Shown here: one piece after another, positions 1 through 8,553 of the stretch
Layout of the letters: each line of letters starts with the position of its first letter
Numbering within the stretch: position 1 is the first letter of the stretch
From: DATBSK01 sp964532485
GTDB lineage: Bacteria > Actinomycetota > Acidimicrobiia > IMCC26256 > PALSA-555
Assembly: GCA_964532485.1 (NCBI GenBank)
Contig: CAZHKE010000012.1
Location: 9,320 to 73,319, forward strand
Reading direction: 5' to 3'
Length of the DNA stretch: 64,000 nucleotides
Position numbers and translations under genes: made by a program
The notes under the pieces: generated by a model
Databases searched by the model: none
Seen by the model: the letters and a program-made list of their open reading frames with translations, nothing else
What the model was told of the DNA's origin: nothing

Positions 1-371
1 ACGTAGTCCCAGCTGCCCTCGAGCGCGAGAGCGTTGTCGAGCACGCGCTCGAGGTATGTCCGTTGCATCGCCGAGGTCCACTCGATCTCTGCGCCCTGGA
101 GCGCGTTGTGCACCTGCTTGGTGATCGCGAAGAACTCGTCGCTGCCCGACATCACGTGCCACTCGGCCTCGAGGCCGAGGCTGCGCTGGAGCGGCACGTG
201 GGTCGCCAGGAGCTCGGCGACGCCACCGCCGTAGGCGGTTGCGTTGATGTGCAGGACACGCGCCCCCTTGAAGGGCTCGGCGAGCTTGCGGATCCGCTCG
301 ATCGTCTCGTCACCGGCCACCTCGGCGTAGTCGGCGAGGTCCTTCTCGAGGAGGGGGACGCGCTCGAGCAT
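1..371 (-). CDS. Trehalose synthase (TreT)-like glycosyltransferase, N-terminal part
   Basis: The reverse strand reads from an ATG at 371 and runs off the left edge of the window, so only about 123 residues are visible. They include GARVLHINATAYGGGVAELL followed by EWHVMSGSDEFFAITKQVHN, the N-terminal signature of the GT4 trehalose glycosyltransferring synthase family (TreT), which joins a nucleotide-activated glucose to glucose. The nucleotide-sugar binding half lies outside the window. The start lies 20 bp from the start of the divergent glycerate kinase. Location beside GpgS and glycerate kinase fits a compatible-solute role. A related GT4 enzyme with another acceptor cannot be excluded. 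Confidence 0.8.
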   Translation of the reverse strand, partial: MLERVPLLEKDLADYAEVAGDETIERIRKLAEPFKGARVLHINATAYGGGVAELLATHVPLQRSLGLEAEWHVMSGSDEFFAITKQVHNALQGAEIEWTSAMQRTYLERVLDNALALEGSWDY

Positions 372-391
372 CGTCAGGCAATCTATCGAGC

Positions 392-1441
392 GTGCCTTCC
401 GATGAGGCGCCTCCGGCGGCGAGGCGCGCGCTGGCCTGCCCGGACAAGTTCCGCGGCACGCTCACCGCGACCGATGCAGCCCGCGCGATCGCCGCCGGGT
501 TGCGCCGAGCCGGGTACGACGTCCGCGAGCTGCCCCTGGCCGACGGCGGCGAGGGCACCCTCGACGCGCTGCTCAGCGCGCAGGGCGGTTCGCGGCGTCG
601 GGCGCGCGTCACCGGTCCGCTCGGCGACGACGTCGAGGCCGAGTACGGCGTGCTCGCCGACGGCACCGCGGTGATCGAGATGGCAACCGCCAGCGGGCTG
701 GCGCTCGTTGCCCGCAACGACCCCCTCCGCGCGTCGACGCGGGGGACGGGGGAGCTCGTGGCGACGGCGCGTCGCAACGGCGCGACGCGGATCATCGTCG
801 GGGTCGGCGGCTCGGCGACCACCGATGGCGGCCTCGCGGCGGTCGAGGCGCTCGGCTGGTCGCTCGCGGGCGTCGACGTCGAGGTGGCGTGTGACGTCGA
901 CACGCGGTTCCTCGACGCGGCGCGCGTCTACGGGCCGCAGAAGGGTGCGAGCGACGCTCAGGTCGAGCTGCTCACGCGGCGCCTGGCGAGCATCGCCGAG
1001 ATCTACCGCGAGCGGATGGGTGTCGACGTGACCGAGCTCGAGGGTGCCGGTGCCGCGGGTGGGCTCGCCGGTGGGCTCGCCGCCCTCGGTGCGCGCCTCG
1101 AGCCCGGCTTCGACGTGATCGCGCAGGCGGCGGGATTCGAGGAGGCGATCGAGGGTGTCGAGCTGGTCGTCACCGGAGAGGGGCGCCTCGACGCGACGAG
1201 CTTCGAGGGGAAGGTCGTCGGCGGGGTGCTGGAGTGGGCGGCGGAGCTGGGCGTCGAGCACCGCGCGGTGATCGTCGGGCAGATGGCCGACGATGCCCGT
1301 GACGAGCTGTCGGTGATGGGCGCGAAGGGCTACGCGCTGGTCGAACGCGTGTGGCAGAGCGGCGAGGCGTTCGAGCGCGCCGCGACGCTGGTCGAGGAGG
1401 CCGCCGTGGAGGCCGGGCGTGTGGCGTGGGGCAGACGCTGA
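392..1441 (+). CDS. glxK: Glycerate kinase
   Basis: A 349-residue protein of the glycerate 2-kinase (GlxK/GarK) family, which phosphorylates D-glycerate with ATP. Visible family motifs are ACPDKFRGTLTA near the start (the equivalent of APDSFKGSLSA), PLADGGEGTLDALL, VGVGGSATTDGGLAA and VVTGEGRLDATSFEGKVVGG. The GTG start at 392 leaves about 12 residues before the conserved strand. With GpgS (which uses 3-phosphoglycerate) and a TreT-like enzyme nearby, it plausibly recycles glycerate released from glucosylglycerate. The last 15 codons and the stop lie inside a 101-bp tandem repeat unit, so the C-terminus (EEAAVEAGRVAWGRR) may have been acquired from, or given rise to, that repeat. Confidence 0.9.
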   Translation: MPSDEAPPAARRALACPDKFRGTLTATDAARAIAAGLRRAGYDVRELPLADGGEGTLDALLSAQGGSRRRARVTGPLGDDVEAEYGVLADGTAVIEMATASGLALVARNDPLRASTRGTGELVATARRNGATRIIVGVGGSATTDGGLAAVEALGWSLAGVDVEVACDVDTRFLDAARVYGPQKGASDAQVELLTRRLASIAEIYRERMGVDVTELEGAGAAGGLAGGLAALGARLEPGFDVIAQAAGFEEAIEGVELVVTGEGRLDATSFEGKVVGGVLEWAAELGVEHRAVIVGQMADDARDELSVMGAKGYALVERVWQSGEAFERAATLVEEAAVEAGRVAWGRR

Positions 1442-1838
1442 TCAGGCGGCCGGGGCCCGAGCGGCCCGGCGGCGCCGCCGCCGAGAGCGGGAGAGAGGAG
1501 GCCGCCGTGGAGGCCGGGCGTGTGGCGTGGGGCAGACGCTGATCNNNNNNNNNNNNNNNNNNNNNNNNNNNNNNNNNNNNNNNNNNNNNNNNNNNNNNNN
1601 NNNNNNNNNNNNNNNNNNNNNNNNNNNNNNNNNNNNNNNNNNNNGCCGCCGTGGAGGCCGGGCGTGTGGCGTGGGGCAGACGCTGATCAGGCGGCCGGGC
1701 GTGTGGCGTGGGGCAGACGCTGATCCGGCGGCCGGGACCCGAGCGGCCCGGCGGCGCCGCCGCCGAGAGCGGGAGAGAGGAGGCCGCCGTGGAGGCCGGG
1801 GGTGTGGCGTGGGGCAGACGCTGATCCGGCGGCCGGCC
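1397..1838. repeat. 101-bp tandem repeat between convergent genes, interrupted by a gap
   Basis: Units beginning GAGGCCGCCGTGGAGGCC start at 1397 and 1498, with further units at about 1642 and 1780 after the gap, giving an exact 101-bp period before the gap. The unit at 1642 has an extra 37-bp internal duplication (GTGTGGCGTGGGGCAGACGC occurs at 1664 and again at 1701). Each full unit holds the self-complementary core GGCGGCGCCGCCGCC. The first unit overlaps the end of glycerate kinase and the last ends just before the gpgS stop. The core palindrome could act as a bidirectional terminator. Copy number is unknown because of the gap. Confidence 0.9.
1545..1644. other. Assembly gap (100 N) inside tandem repeat
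   Basis: A run of exactly 100 N falls within the 101-bp repeat array, so the true length and copy number here are not known. Collapse of identical repeat units is the likely reason the assembly broke. Confidence 0.99.
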
Positions 1839-1852
1839 CTCGGGCGGCCGGG

Positions 1853-2779
1853 TCAGGCCGTGAGCTCGCGGCCGAACTTGGCGCGGTAGGCGGGGACCTC
1901 GAGCATGGGGGGCCGCTCGCGCACCTCGACCGGCACGACGAGCGAGTCGTGATCGTCGTCGTAGCGGACGAGGCTTCCGTCCATCTGGTCGGTCGCGACG
2001 CCGGCACGGCGCAGGCACGTCGCCAGCACCGCCATCGCCTGCGGCGCCAGCGCGTCGAGCGGGCGGTTGCGGTGCTCGCGCACGCCGAGGTCGCGCTGAG
2101 CGATCGACTCGACGCCGAGCCTCGCGGCCACGTCGATCAGCAGCCCGATCTCCACACCCCAACCCTCGACGAACGGCAACGCCTCGAGCACCTCCCGTCG
2201 GGCCGCGTACTCGCCGCTCAGGGGTTGCACGATCCGGGTGAGGTGCGGGAACAGCGTCGACAGCAGCGGGCGGGCGACGAGCTCGGTGACGCGTCCTCCG
2301 CCGGTGCGGGCACCGTGGAGGGGGCGTCGGTAGTAGGCCTTGGCGAGCGCGACCTCGGGCTGCGCGAGGAGTGGCTCGACGAGCCGGGTCACGAAGTGCG
2401 GGCGGAAGTTCCCCACGTCGGCGTCGATCCACACGACGATGTCGCCCCGGGTGACGTAGAGCGAGAGCCACAGCGCGTTGCCCTTGCCGCTGCCCGGCGG
2501 CATCGTCGGGAGCACGTCGGCGACCCGGTGGACGGAGGCACCCTCTTCCTCGGCCGCCTCGGCGGTGCTGTCGGTGGACCCGTCGTCCATCACGACGATC
2601 TCGTCGACCAGGTGGGTGCGGTCGACCAGCCGGCGGCGCACGCTCCCGACGATCTGGCCGACGGTGCCCTCCTCGTCTCGCGCCGGCAGACACACCGAGA
2701 CGGTGGTGCCCAGGCGCACCTTGTGCTCGGCGAGGAGCCTCGGATCGGGGCTGTCGAGCGGCGGCGTGCGGCGTGCCAT
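1853..2779 (-). CDS. gpgS: Glucosyl-3-phosphoglycerate synthase
   Basis: A 308-residue GT81-family retaining glycosyltransferase that transfers glucose from a nucleotide donor to 3-phosphoglycerate, the first step to glucosylglycerate and, in mycobacteria, to methylglucose lipopolysaccharide. Visible features are VSVCLPARDEEGTVG, VMDDGSTDST, PGSGKGNALW, the metal-binding VWIDADVGNF (DxD) and VQPLSGEYAARREVLE with FVEGWGVEIGLLID, all characteristic of GpgS rather than a generic GT2. It is cytoplasmic. It converges on glycerate kinase across the repeat array. The ATG at 2779 starts the family-typical N-terminus. No phosphatase (GpgP) gene is seen in the window. Confidence 0.93.
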   Translation of the reverse strand: MARRTPPLDSPDPRLLAEHKVRLGTTVSVCLPARDEEGTVGQIVGSVRRRLVDRTHLVDEIVVMDDGSTDSTAEAAEEEGASVHRVADVLPTMPPGSGKGNALWLSLYVTRGDIVVWIDADVGNFRPHFVTRLVEPLLAQPEVALAKAYYRRPLHGARTGGGRVTELVARPLLSTLFPHLTRIVQPLSGEYAARREVLEALPFVEGWGVEIGLLIDVAARLGVESIAQRDLGVREHRNRPLDALAPQAMAVLATCLRRAGVATDQMDGSLVRYDDDHDSLVVPVEVRERPPMLEVPAYRAKFGRELTA

Positions 2780-2865
2780 GGTGAGAAGAGACTAGGAGTG
2801 GTGCCGAAAGCCCGAGAGTCGTTGGTCCGATGCCCCGCATCCTTGCTACGCTGCACTCAGCACGC

Positions 2866-2994
2866 GCTCATCGAGAGCGGCTGAGGGACAGGCCCGAAGA
2901 CGCCGCGGCAACCAGCGAACCGTTGTCCTGTAGGGGAACGGAGTGCCAGGTGCCAATGCCTGAACGATGAGCAGCTGAGAGCGGTCCTCCGCTC
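2866..2994 (+). promoter_or_regulatory. SAM riboswitch, SAM-IV type (SAM-I clan)
   Basis: P1 is formed by GCTCATCG (2866-2873) and its perfect complement CGATGAGC (2965-2972). P2 is GCGGC (2877-2881) with GCCGC (2902-2906), enclosing GAGGGACAGGCCCGAAGACG, followed by GGCAACC, the conserved core of the SAM-I/SAM-IV clan. Directly 3' of P1 is a perfect extra hairpin, GAGCGG-TCCT-CCGCTC (2979-2994), which SAM-IV has and SAM-I lacks. It leads into the threonine-synthase-like gene at 3114, so that operon is expected to be shut off by S-adenosylmethionine. Whether control is at transcription or translation is not clear. Confidence 0.9.
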
Positions 2995-3113
2995 GAGGCG
3001 CTCCGAGCGCGTCGAGACCGGAGGGTCCGCGCGTCACCGGCGGGTCCTCACCGAACAGGCGCCGCGTCCGAGCAGCCAGCCCGGCCGGCGCGACGAGGAG
3101 GAGAGTCGCCGAG

Positions 3114-4352
3114 ATGGCTCATCTGGAAGGGCTTCGCTGCCGGGAGTGCGGCCGCACGTACGAGGTCGCCCCCATCTACACCTGCGAGTGGTGCTTCGGC
3201 CCGCTCGAGGTGGCCTACGACCACGATGCGATCGCCGCGTCGGTGTCACGCGAGTCGATCGCGGCCGGGCCGCTGTCGATCTGGCGGTACGCACCGCTGC
3301 TCCCGGTCGACCCGCCCACCGACCAATCGAGCCACGTCGGCTTCACGCCGCTCGTGCGCGCCGACCGGCTCGCGGCCGAGCTGGGGCTCGGGGAGCTCTG
3401 GGTCAAGGACGACACGCGCAACCCCACGAACTCGTTCAAGGACCGCGTCGTCGCCGTCGCGCTCGCCAAGGCGATCGAGTTCGGCATCAAGACGATCGCG
3501 TGCGCGTCGACCGGCAACCTCGCCAACGCCGTCGCCGCGGCCGCGACGCGTGCCGGCCTGCCGAGCTACGTGTTCATCCCGTCCGACCTGGAGCCGGGCA
3601 AGATCCTCACGACCGCGATCTACGGTGGCAACGTCGTCGCGATCGAGGGCAACTACGACGAGGTCAACCGCCTGTGCGCGGAGCTCGCCGCCGACCGACC
3701 GTGGGCGTTCGTGAACGTCAACGTGCGACCCTTCTACGCCGAGGGCTCGCGCACGCTCGCGTTCGAGACCGCGGAGCAGCTCGGCTGGGAGACTCCCGAC
3801 CACGTGGTCGTCCCGATCGCGAGTGGCTCGCTGCTCACGAAGATCCGCAAGGGCTTCGACGAGCTGCACGAGTACGGCCTGATCGACGGACCCCCGAACG
3901 TGCGGGTGTCTGGTGCGCAGGCCACCGGTTGCTCACCCGTGGCGACGGCCTTCGCGGAGCAGACCGACGTGGTGCGACCGGTGAAGCCCGACACGATCGC
4001 CAAGTCGCTCGCCATCGGCAACCCTGCCGACGGCCCGTTCGCGATCGATGCGGTGCGTGAGACCGGTGGGGAGATCGCCGCGGTCACCGACGATGAGGTG
4101 CTGGAGGGGATGAGCCTGCTGGCGCGCACCGAGGGCATCTTCGGCGAGACCGCAGCCGGTGTCACGATCGCCACGCTCAAGCGGCTCGCGGAGTCGGGGG
4201 CGGTGCGTGCCGACGAGCGGGTCGTGGTGTACGTCACGGGCCACGGGCTCAAGACGCTCGAGGCGGTCGCCGATCACGTCGGTCCGACCGCGACGATCGC
4301 GCCCACGCTCGATGCGTTCACCTCGGCGTTCCCCGACGCGCAGGAGGTCTGA
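3114..4352 (+). CDS. Threonine synthase-like PLP enzyme under SAM control
   Basis: A 412-residue fold-type II PLP enzyme closest in pattern to threonine synthase. It starts with a zinc-ribbon-like CxxC pair (C9, C12 and C24, C27), then GFTPLVRADRLA, the PLP lysine in NPTNSFKDRV (K109), CASTGNLANAVAAAA for the phosphate loop, and SLAIGNPADGP. ThrC makes threonine from O-phosphohomoserine. Here a SAM riboswitch and a co-transcribed ThiS/MoaD-like carrier (1 bp apart) argue for a methionine-branch role: O-phosphohomoserine plus carrier-borne sulfide giving homocysteine. The function is inferred from context; ordinary threonine synthase remains possible. The ATG at 3114 follows GAGGAGAGTCGCCG, a good ribosome site. 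Confidence 0.8.
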   Translation: MAHLEGLRCRECGRTYEVAPIYTCEWCFGPLEVAYDHDAIAASVSRESIAAGPLSIWRYAPLLPVDPPTDQSSHVGFTPLVRADRLAAELGLGELWVKDDTRNPTNSFKDRVVAVALAKAIEFGIKTIACASTGNLANAVAAAATRAGLPSYVFIPSDLEPGKILTTAIYGGNVVAIEGNYDEVNRLCAELAADRPWAFVNVNVRPFYAEGSRTLAFETAEQLGWETPDHVVVPIASGSLLTKIRKGFDELHEYGLIDGPPNVRVSGAQATGCSPVATAFAEQTDVVRPVKPDTIAKSLAIGNPADGPFAIDAVRETGGEIAAVTDDEVLEGMSLLARTEGIFGETAAGVTIATLKRLAESGAVRADERVVVYVTGHGLKTLEAVADHVGPTATIAPTLDAFTSAFPDAQEV

Positions 4353-4353
4353 C

Positions 4354-4629
4354 GTGGCCGTCACGATCCGCATCCCTACCCAGCTGCGCCAGCTCTCGGG
4401 CGGTGCCGCGGAGGTGGCGGTCGAAGGTGCCACGGTGGCGGAGGCGCTCAAGGCGCTCGACGCCGCGCACCCGGGCTTCAGCGAGCGGCTCTACGACGAG
4501 AGCGGCGGGCTGCGTCGCTTCGTGAACGTGTTCGTCGCCGAAGAGGACATCCGCTTCCTCGACGGCGTCGACACGGCCCTCACCGACGGCCAGACCGTCA
4601 GCATCGTCCCCGCGGTCGCCGGGGGCTGA
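4354..4629 (+). CDS. ThiS/MoaD-like sulfur carrier protein
   Basis: A 91-residue beta-grasp protein ending in the di-glycine ...VPAVAGG required for C-terminal thiocarboxylation. IRIPTQLRQLSGGAAEVAV at the N-terminus and LTDGQTVSIVPAVAGG at the C-terminus match the MoaD/CysO/ThiS family. It starts with GTG one base after the stop of the PLP enzyme, with AGGAGG seven bases upstream, so the two are translationally linked. CysO pairs with CysM in mycobacteria; by analogy this carrier would deliver sulfur to the upstream enzyme. The adenylating/sulfurating E1-like protein is not in the window. Confidence 0.88.
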   Translation: MAVTIRIPTQLRQLSGGAAEVAVEGATVAEALKALDAAHPGFSERLYDESGGLRRFVNVFVAEEDIRFLDGVDTALTDGQTVSIVPAVAGG

Positions 4630-4636
4630 GCGTCCT

Positions 4637-5287
4637 CTAGGCGGCGCTGACGTACATCTGCTCGGCGATGTCGGGCGGGACGGTGGTGTCGCCCGCGCCG
4701 GTGCGCACCTGCACCCCCGAGGAGCTCCGGCCCATCACCTCGGCCGCGGAGCCGGGGATCAGGCGGGCGTCGGCGACGAGCTGCAGGTCGGCGTCGGACA
4801 GCTCGAGCTTCTCGCTGATGCGGGCGACCGTCACGTGCCCGAGCTCGGCGTCCGCGAGCGCGACCGACACCGTCGCCGGCGCCGTGCGCTTCGAGCCGGG
4901 GATGGGGTTGCCGTGGGGGCAGGTCATGGGGTCGCCCAGGAGCTGCACGAGCTTGTCCTCGACGTCGGCCGAGATGGCGTGCTCCCACCGGTCGGCCTCG
5001 CGGTGGACCTTCTCCCACTCGAGCCCGATGACGTCGAGCAGGAGCCGCTCGGCGAGGCGGTGGCGCCGCACGATCGTCGTGGCGAGCTTGCGGCCCTTGT
5101 CGGTCAACCGCAGGCTCCGGTCGTCGCGCAGCTCGACGAAGCCGTTGTCCTCGAGGCGGCCGATGGTCTCGGACACCGCGGCGGCCGAGAGCCCGAGGCG
5201 CTCCACGAGGCGTGCCCGCATCGGCGTGACACCCTCTTCCTCGAGCTCGAGGATCTGCTCGAGGTACTCCTCGGTCGCGTCGTGCAT
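4637..5287 (-). CDS. DtxR/MntR-family metal-dependent transcriptional repressor
   Basis: A 216-residue regulator with the three DtxR-family parts: an N-terminal winged helix (HDATEEYLEQILELEEEG, LGLSAAAVSETIGRLEDNGF), a metal-binding dimerisation region (RRHRLAERLLLDVIGLEW, ADRWEHAISADVE) with CPHGNPIPGS, and a C-terminal SH3/FeoA-like domain. Family members bind Fe(II) or Mn(II) and repress metal uptake or control storage genes. The ATG at 5287 fits the family; the frame stays open upstream through the 15-bp repeats (ARDKV units), so a longer protein is possible but unlikely. It is divergent from the encapsulin-ferritin operon, which it may control, though no clear IdeR box was found. Confidence 0.88.
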   Translation of the reverse strand: MHDATEEYLEQILELEEEGVTPMRARLVERLGLSAAAVSETIGRLEDNGFVELRDDRSLRLTDKGRKLATTIVRRHRLAERLLLDVIGLEWEKVHREADRWEHAISADVEDKLVQLLGDPMTCPHGNPIPGSKRTAPATVSVALADAELGHVTVARISEKLELSDADLQLVADARLIPGSAAEVMGRSSSGVQVRTGAGDTTVPPDIAEQMYVSAA

Positions 5288-5320
5288 CTCGGCCACTGTG
5301 GCGAGGATACTCACCGCCCT

Positions 5321-5395
5321 GTCTCGGGCCACCTTGTCTCGGGCCACCTTGTCTCGGGCCACCTTGTCTCGGGCCGCCCTGTCTCGGGCCGGGGG
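5321..5395. repeat. 15-bp tandem repeat, five copies, upstream of the DtxR-family gene
   Basis: GTCTCGGGCCACCTT starts at 5321, 5336, 5351, 5366 and 5381, an exact 15-bp period with small changes in the first, fourth and last copies. It lies in the 255-bp divergent spacer between the metal regulator and the encapsulin operon. Because 15 is a multiple of three, the reverse strand stays open and would read ARDKV repeats in frame with the regulator. The rest of the spacer (5396-5542) shows no recognisable operator. Confidence 0.9.
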
Positions 5396-5542
5396 GTCGC
5401 CCCGGGACCGGTCGGACGCGCGGCACGGTGCGTCGGTGAGTCGCTCTTCGAGTGACGCCGGGTCGCACCCGAGGTGACGCCGAGTGGTGCGGGACCGGGC
5501 GCCGTGACACGCTTGGCCCGTCAGAGAGCACGAGGAGCAACC

Positions 5543-5905
5543 ATGCCGACCAGTGAGGGACTGCACGAGAACGAGTCACTGCTCGATCCCGCCGCGATCG
5601 ACCGTCACCGAGCGCTCGCGTCGATCGGCGAGGAGCTCGAGGCGGTCGACTGGTACGACCAACGTGCCGAGGCGACGACCAGCCCCGAGCTCGCCGAGGT
5701 GCTGGGCCACAACCGCGACGAGGAGAAGGAGCACGCGGCGATGACGCTCGAGTGGCTCCGCCGCAACGACCCCGTGCTGGACCGGCACCTGCGCACGTAC
5801 CTGTTCACCAGCGATTCGATCGTCGGTGAGGAGTCGGCCGCCGAGCCGGGCGTCCACGGCGCCGACGGCGGTGACGGATCGCTCGACATCGGGAGCCTCA
5901 GATGA
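5543..5905 (+). CDS. Encapsulated ferritin-like protein (EncFtn cargo)
   Basis: A 120-residue encapsulated ferritin, an iron-oxidising cargo packaged in an encapsulin shell. The two-helix core EELEAVDWYDQRAEA and HNRDEEKEHAAMTLEWLRR closely matches the Rhodospirillum rubrum EncFtn, with the metal-site residues E31, W37, Y38, E61 and H64 present. After an acidic/glycine linker the protein ends GDGSLDIGSLR, an encapsulin targeting peptide. The ATG at 5543 follows GAGGAG. It is first in a coupled operon with a 27-residue ORF and the shell. It oxidises Fe(II) and delivers it to the nanocompartment lumen for storage. Confidence 0.95.
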   Translation: MPTSEGLHENESLLDPAAIDRHRALASIGEELEAVDWYDQRAEATTSPELAEVLGHNRDEEKEHAAMTLEWLRRNDPVLDRHLRTYLFTSDSIVGEESAAEPGVHGADGGDGSLDIGSLR

Positions 5906-5985
5906 GCAGCCCGACGGCCCGCAGGCCGGCCGCCAAGACCCGGCGGCCGAGCGAGCGCAAGCATCAGAGGGAGGTCCGCTCGTGA
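5902..5985 (+). CDS. Putative 27-residue arginine/lysine-rich microprotein
   Basis: An ATG at 5902 overlaps the cargo stop (ATGA, 5902-5905) and the TGA at 5983-5985 overlaps the shell GTG (GTGA, 5982-5985). The reading frame between is 27 codons, beginning MSSPTARRPAAKTRR and ending EVRS, with about ten basic residues. A purine-rich GGGAG lies seven bases before the ATG. The double four-base overlap is the pattern of translational coupling. It may be a real peptide, or a translated spacer that only carries ribosomes from cargo to shell. No known family is recognised. Confidence 0.5.
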   Translation: MSSPTARRPAAKTRRPSERKHQREVRS

Positions 5986-6791
5986 ACCACCTGCTCCGGG
6001 AGCTCGCACCGGTCTCGGATGCCGCGTGGGGCGAGATCGAGACCGAAGCCAAGCGCGCGCTCGAGAACTTCCTCGCCGCCCGCCGGCTCGTCGACTTCAC
6101 CGGTCCGCACGGGTGGACGTACTCCGCGTCCACGCTCGGCAGCGTCGAATCGGTCTCGGAGGCGCCGGCCACGGGCATCGAGGCGTCGCTGCGCCAGGTC
6201 CAGCCCGTCGTCGAGCTCAAGGCGCCGTTCGCGCTCGCCCGCGCCGAGCTCGACGCGGTGGACCGCGGGCACAAGTCACCCGAGCTCGGTCCGGTGGTCG
6301 ACGCGGCACGCTCGATCGCCGAGGCCGAGGACCACGCGATCTTCCAGGGGTACCCGCCGGCGCAGATCAAGGGCATCGCCGAGGTGTCGCCGCACGACCC
6401 CGTCTCCCTCGGCGACGGCTTCGGGCAGTACCCGACGTGGGTGGCGATGGCGGTCGCCCGCCTGCGCGAGGCGGGCGTCGAGGGGCCGTACGGCATCGCC
6501 CTGGGGCCACGCTGCTACTCGGGGATCCTCGAGACGACCGAGGACGGCGGCTACCCGATCCTCGAGCGCGTGCGTCTGATCCTGGGCGGCCCGGTCGTGT
6601 ACGCCCCGGCCGTGGACGGCGCGGTCGTGCTCTCGCTGCGGGGCGACGACTTCGAGCTGTCGTCGGGCCAGGACGTGTCGATCGGCTTCGACTCGGCCGA
6701 CGAGTCCGAGGTGCACCTGTACCTCGAGGAGAGCTTCGCCTTCCACGCCCACAGCCCCGAGGCCGCCGTGCCCCTCCGGTACCCGGCGTAG
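5982..6791 (+). CDS. Family 1 encapsulin nanocompartment shell protein
   Basis: A 269-residue HK97-fold shell protein of the type 1 encapsulin (linocin M18-like) family. It begins NHLLRELAPVSDAAWGEIE, the standard N-terminus, and contains RRLVDFTGPHGW, FQGYPPAQIKGI, GPYGIALGPRCYSGILETTE and GGPVVYAPAVDGAVVLSLRG. Length is usual for the family. The GTG at 5982 is chosen because it matches the family start and follows GAGGGAGG; the frame is open further upstream. The shell encloses the ferritin-like cargo encoded just before it and forms an iron store. Confidence 0.96.
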   Translation: MNHLLRELAPVSDAAWGEIETEAKRALENFLAARRLVDFTGPHGWTYSASTLGSVESVSEAPATGIEASLRQVQPVVELKAPFALARAELDAVDRGHKSPELGPVVDAARSIAEAEDHAIFQGYPPAQIKGIAEVSPHDPVSLGDGFGQYPTWVAMAVARLREAGVEGPYGIALGPRCYSGILETTEDGGYPILERVRLILGGPVVYAPAVDGAVVLSLRGDDFELSSGQDVSIGFDSADESEVHLYLEESFAFHAHSPEAAVPLRYPA

Positions 6792-6845
6792 AGGAGCCCA
6801 CGGGCTCGGCGGGCGTCAGCAGCGACACCGCGGGAGCCGACCCCA

Positions 6846-6872
6846 TTTGCACTCTCTGGGTGAGAGTGCCAA
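6846..6872 (+). promoter_or_regulatory. CIRCE operator 1 (HrcA site)
   Basis: TTTGCACTC and GAGTGCCAA flank a nine-base spacer (GCACTC 6849-6854, GAGTGC 6864-6869). This is the CIRCE inverted repeat bound by the heat-shock repressor HrcA. It is about 90 bp before groEL. Confidence 0.93.
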
Positions 6873-6881
6873 CATGGGCTC

Positions 6882-6908
6882 CTAGCACTCACACCTCTTG
6901 AGTGCCAG
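6882..6908 (+). promoter_or_regulatory. CIRCE operator 2 (HrcA site)
   Basis: CTAGCACTC and GAGTGCCAG flank a nine-base spacer (GCACTC 6885-6890, GAGTGC 6900-6905). The centre is 36 bp from that of the first CIRCE, so two HrcA dimers could sit on nearly the same face of the helix. Confidence 0.93.
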
Positions 6909-6961
6909 GACGTCAACTCGCCAGATCCGCAGTCCACCAGACGCTGAAGGAGCTCCCGAAC

Positions 6962-8553
<1,592 letters not shown>

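Noticed and set aside
1397..1838. CRISPR or insertion-sequence end for the 101-bp repeat
   Set aside because: Units are contiguous and overlap a gene end; no spacers, transposase or target-site duplication is seen.
5321..5395. CRISPR-like repeat array
   Set aside because: The 15-bp units are directly adjacent with no spacers and there are no cas genes.
5288..5542. IdeR/DtxR operator in the encapsulin spacer
   Set aside because: No sequence close to the 19-bp TTAGGTTAGG-type palindrome could be found by eye.
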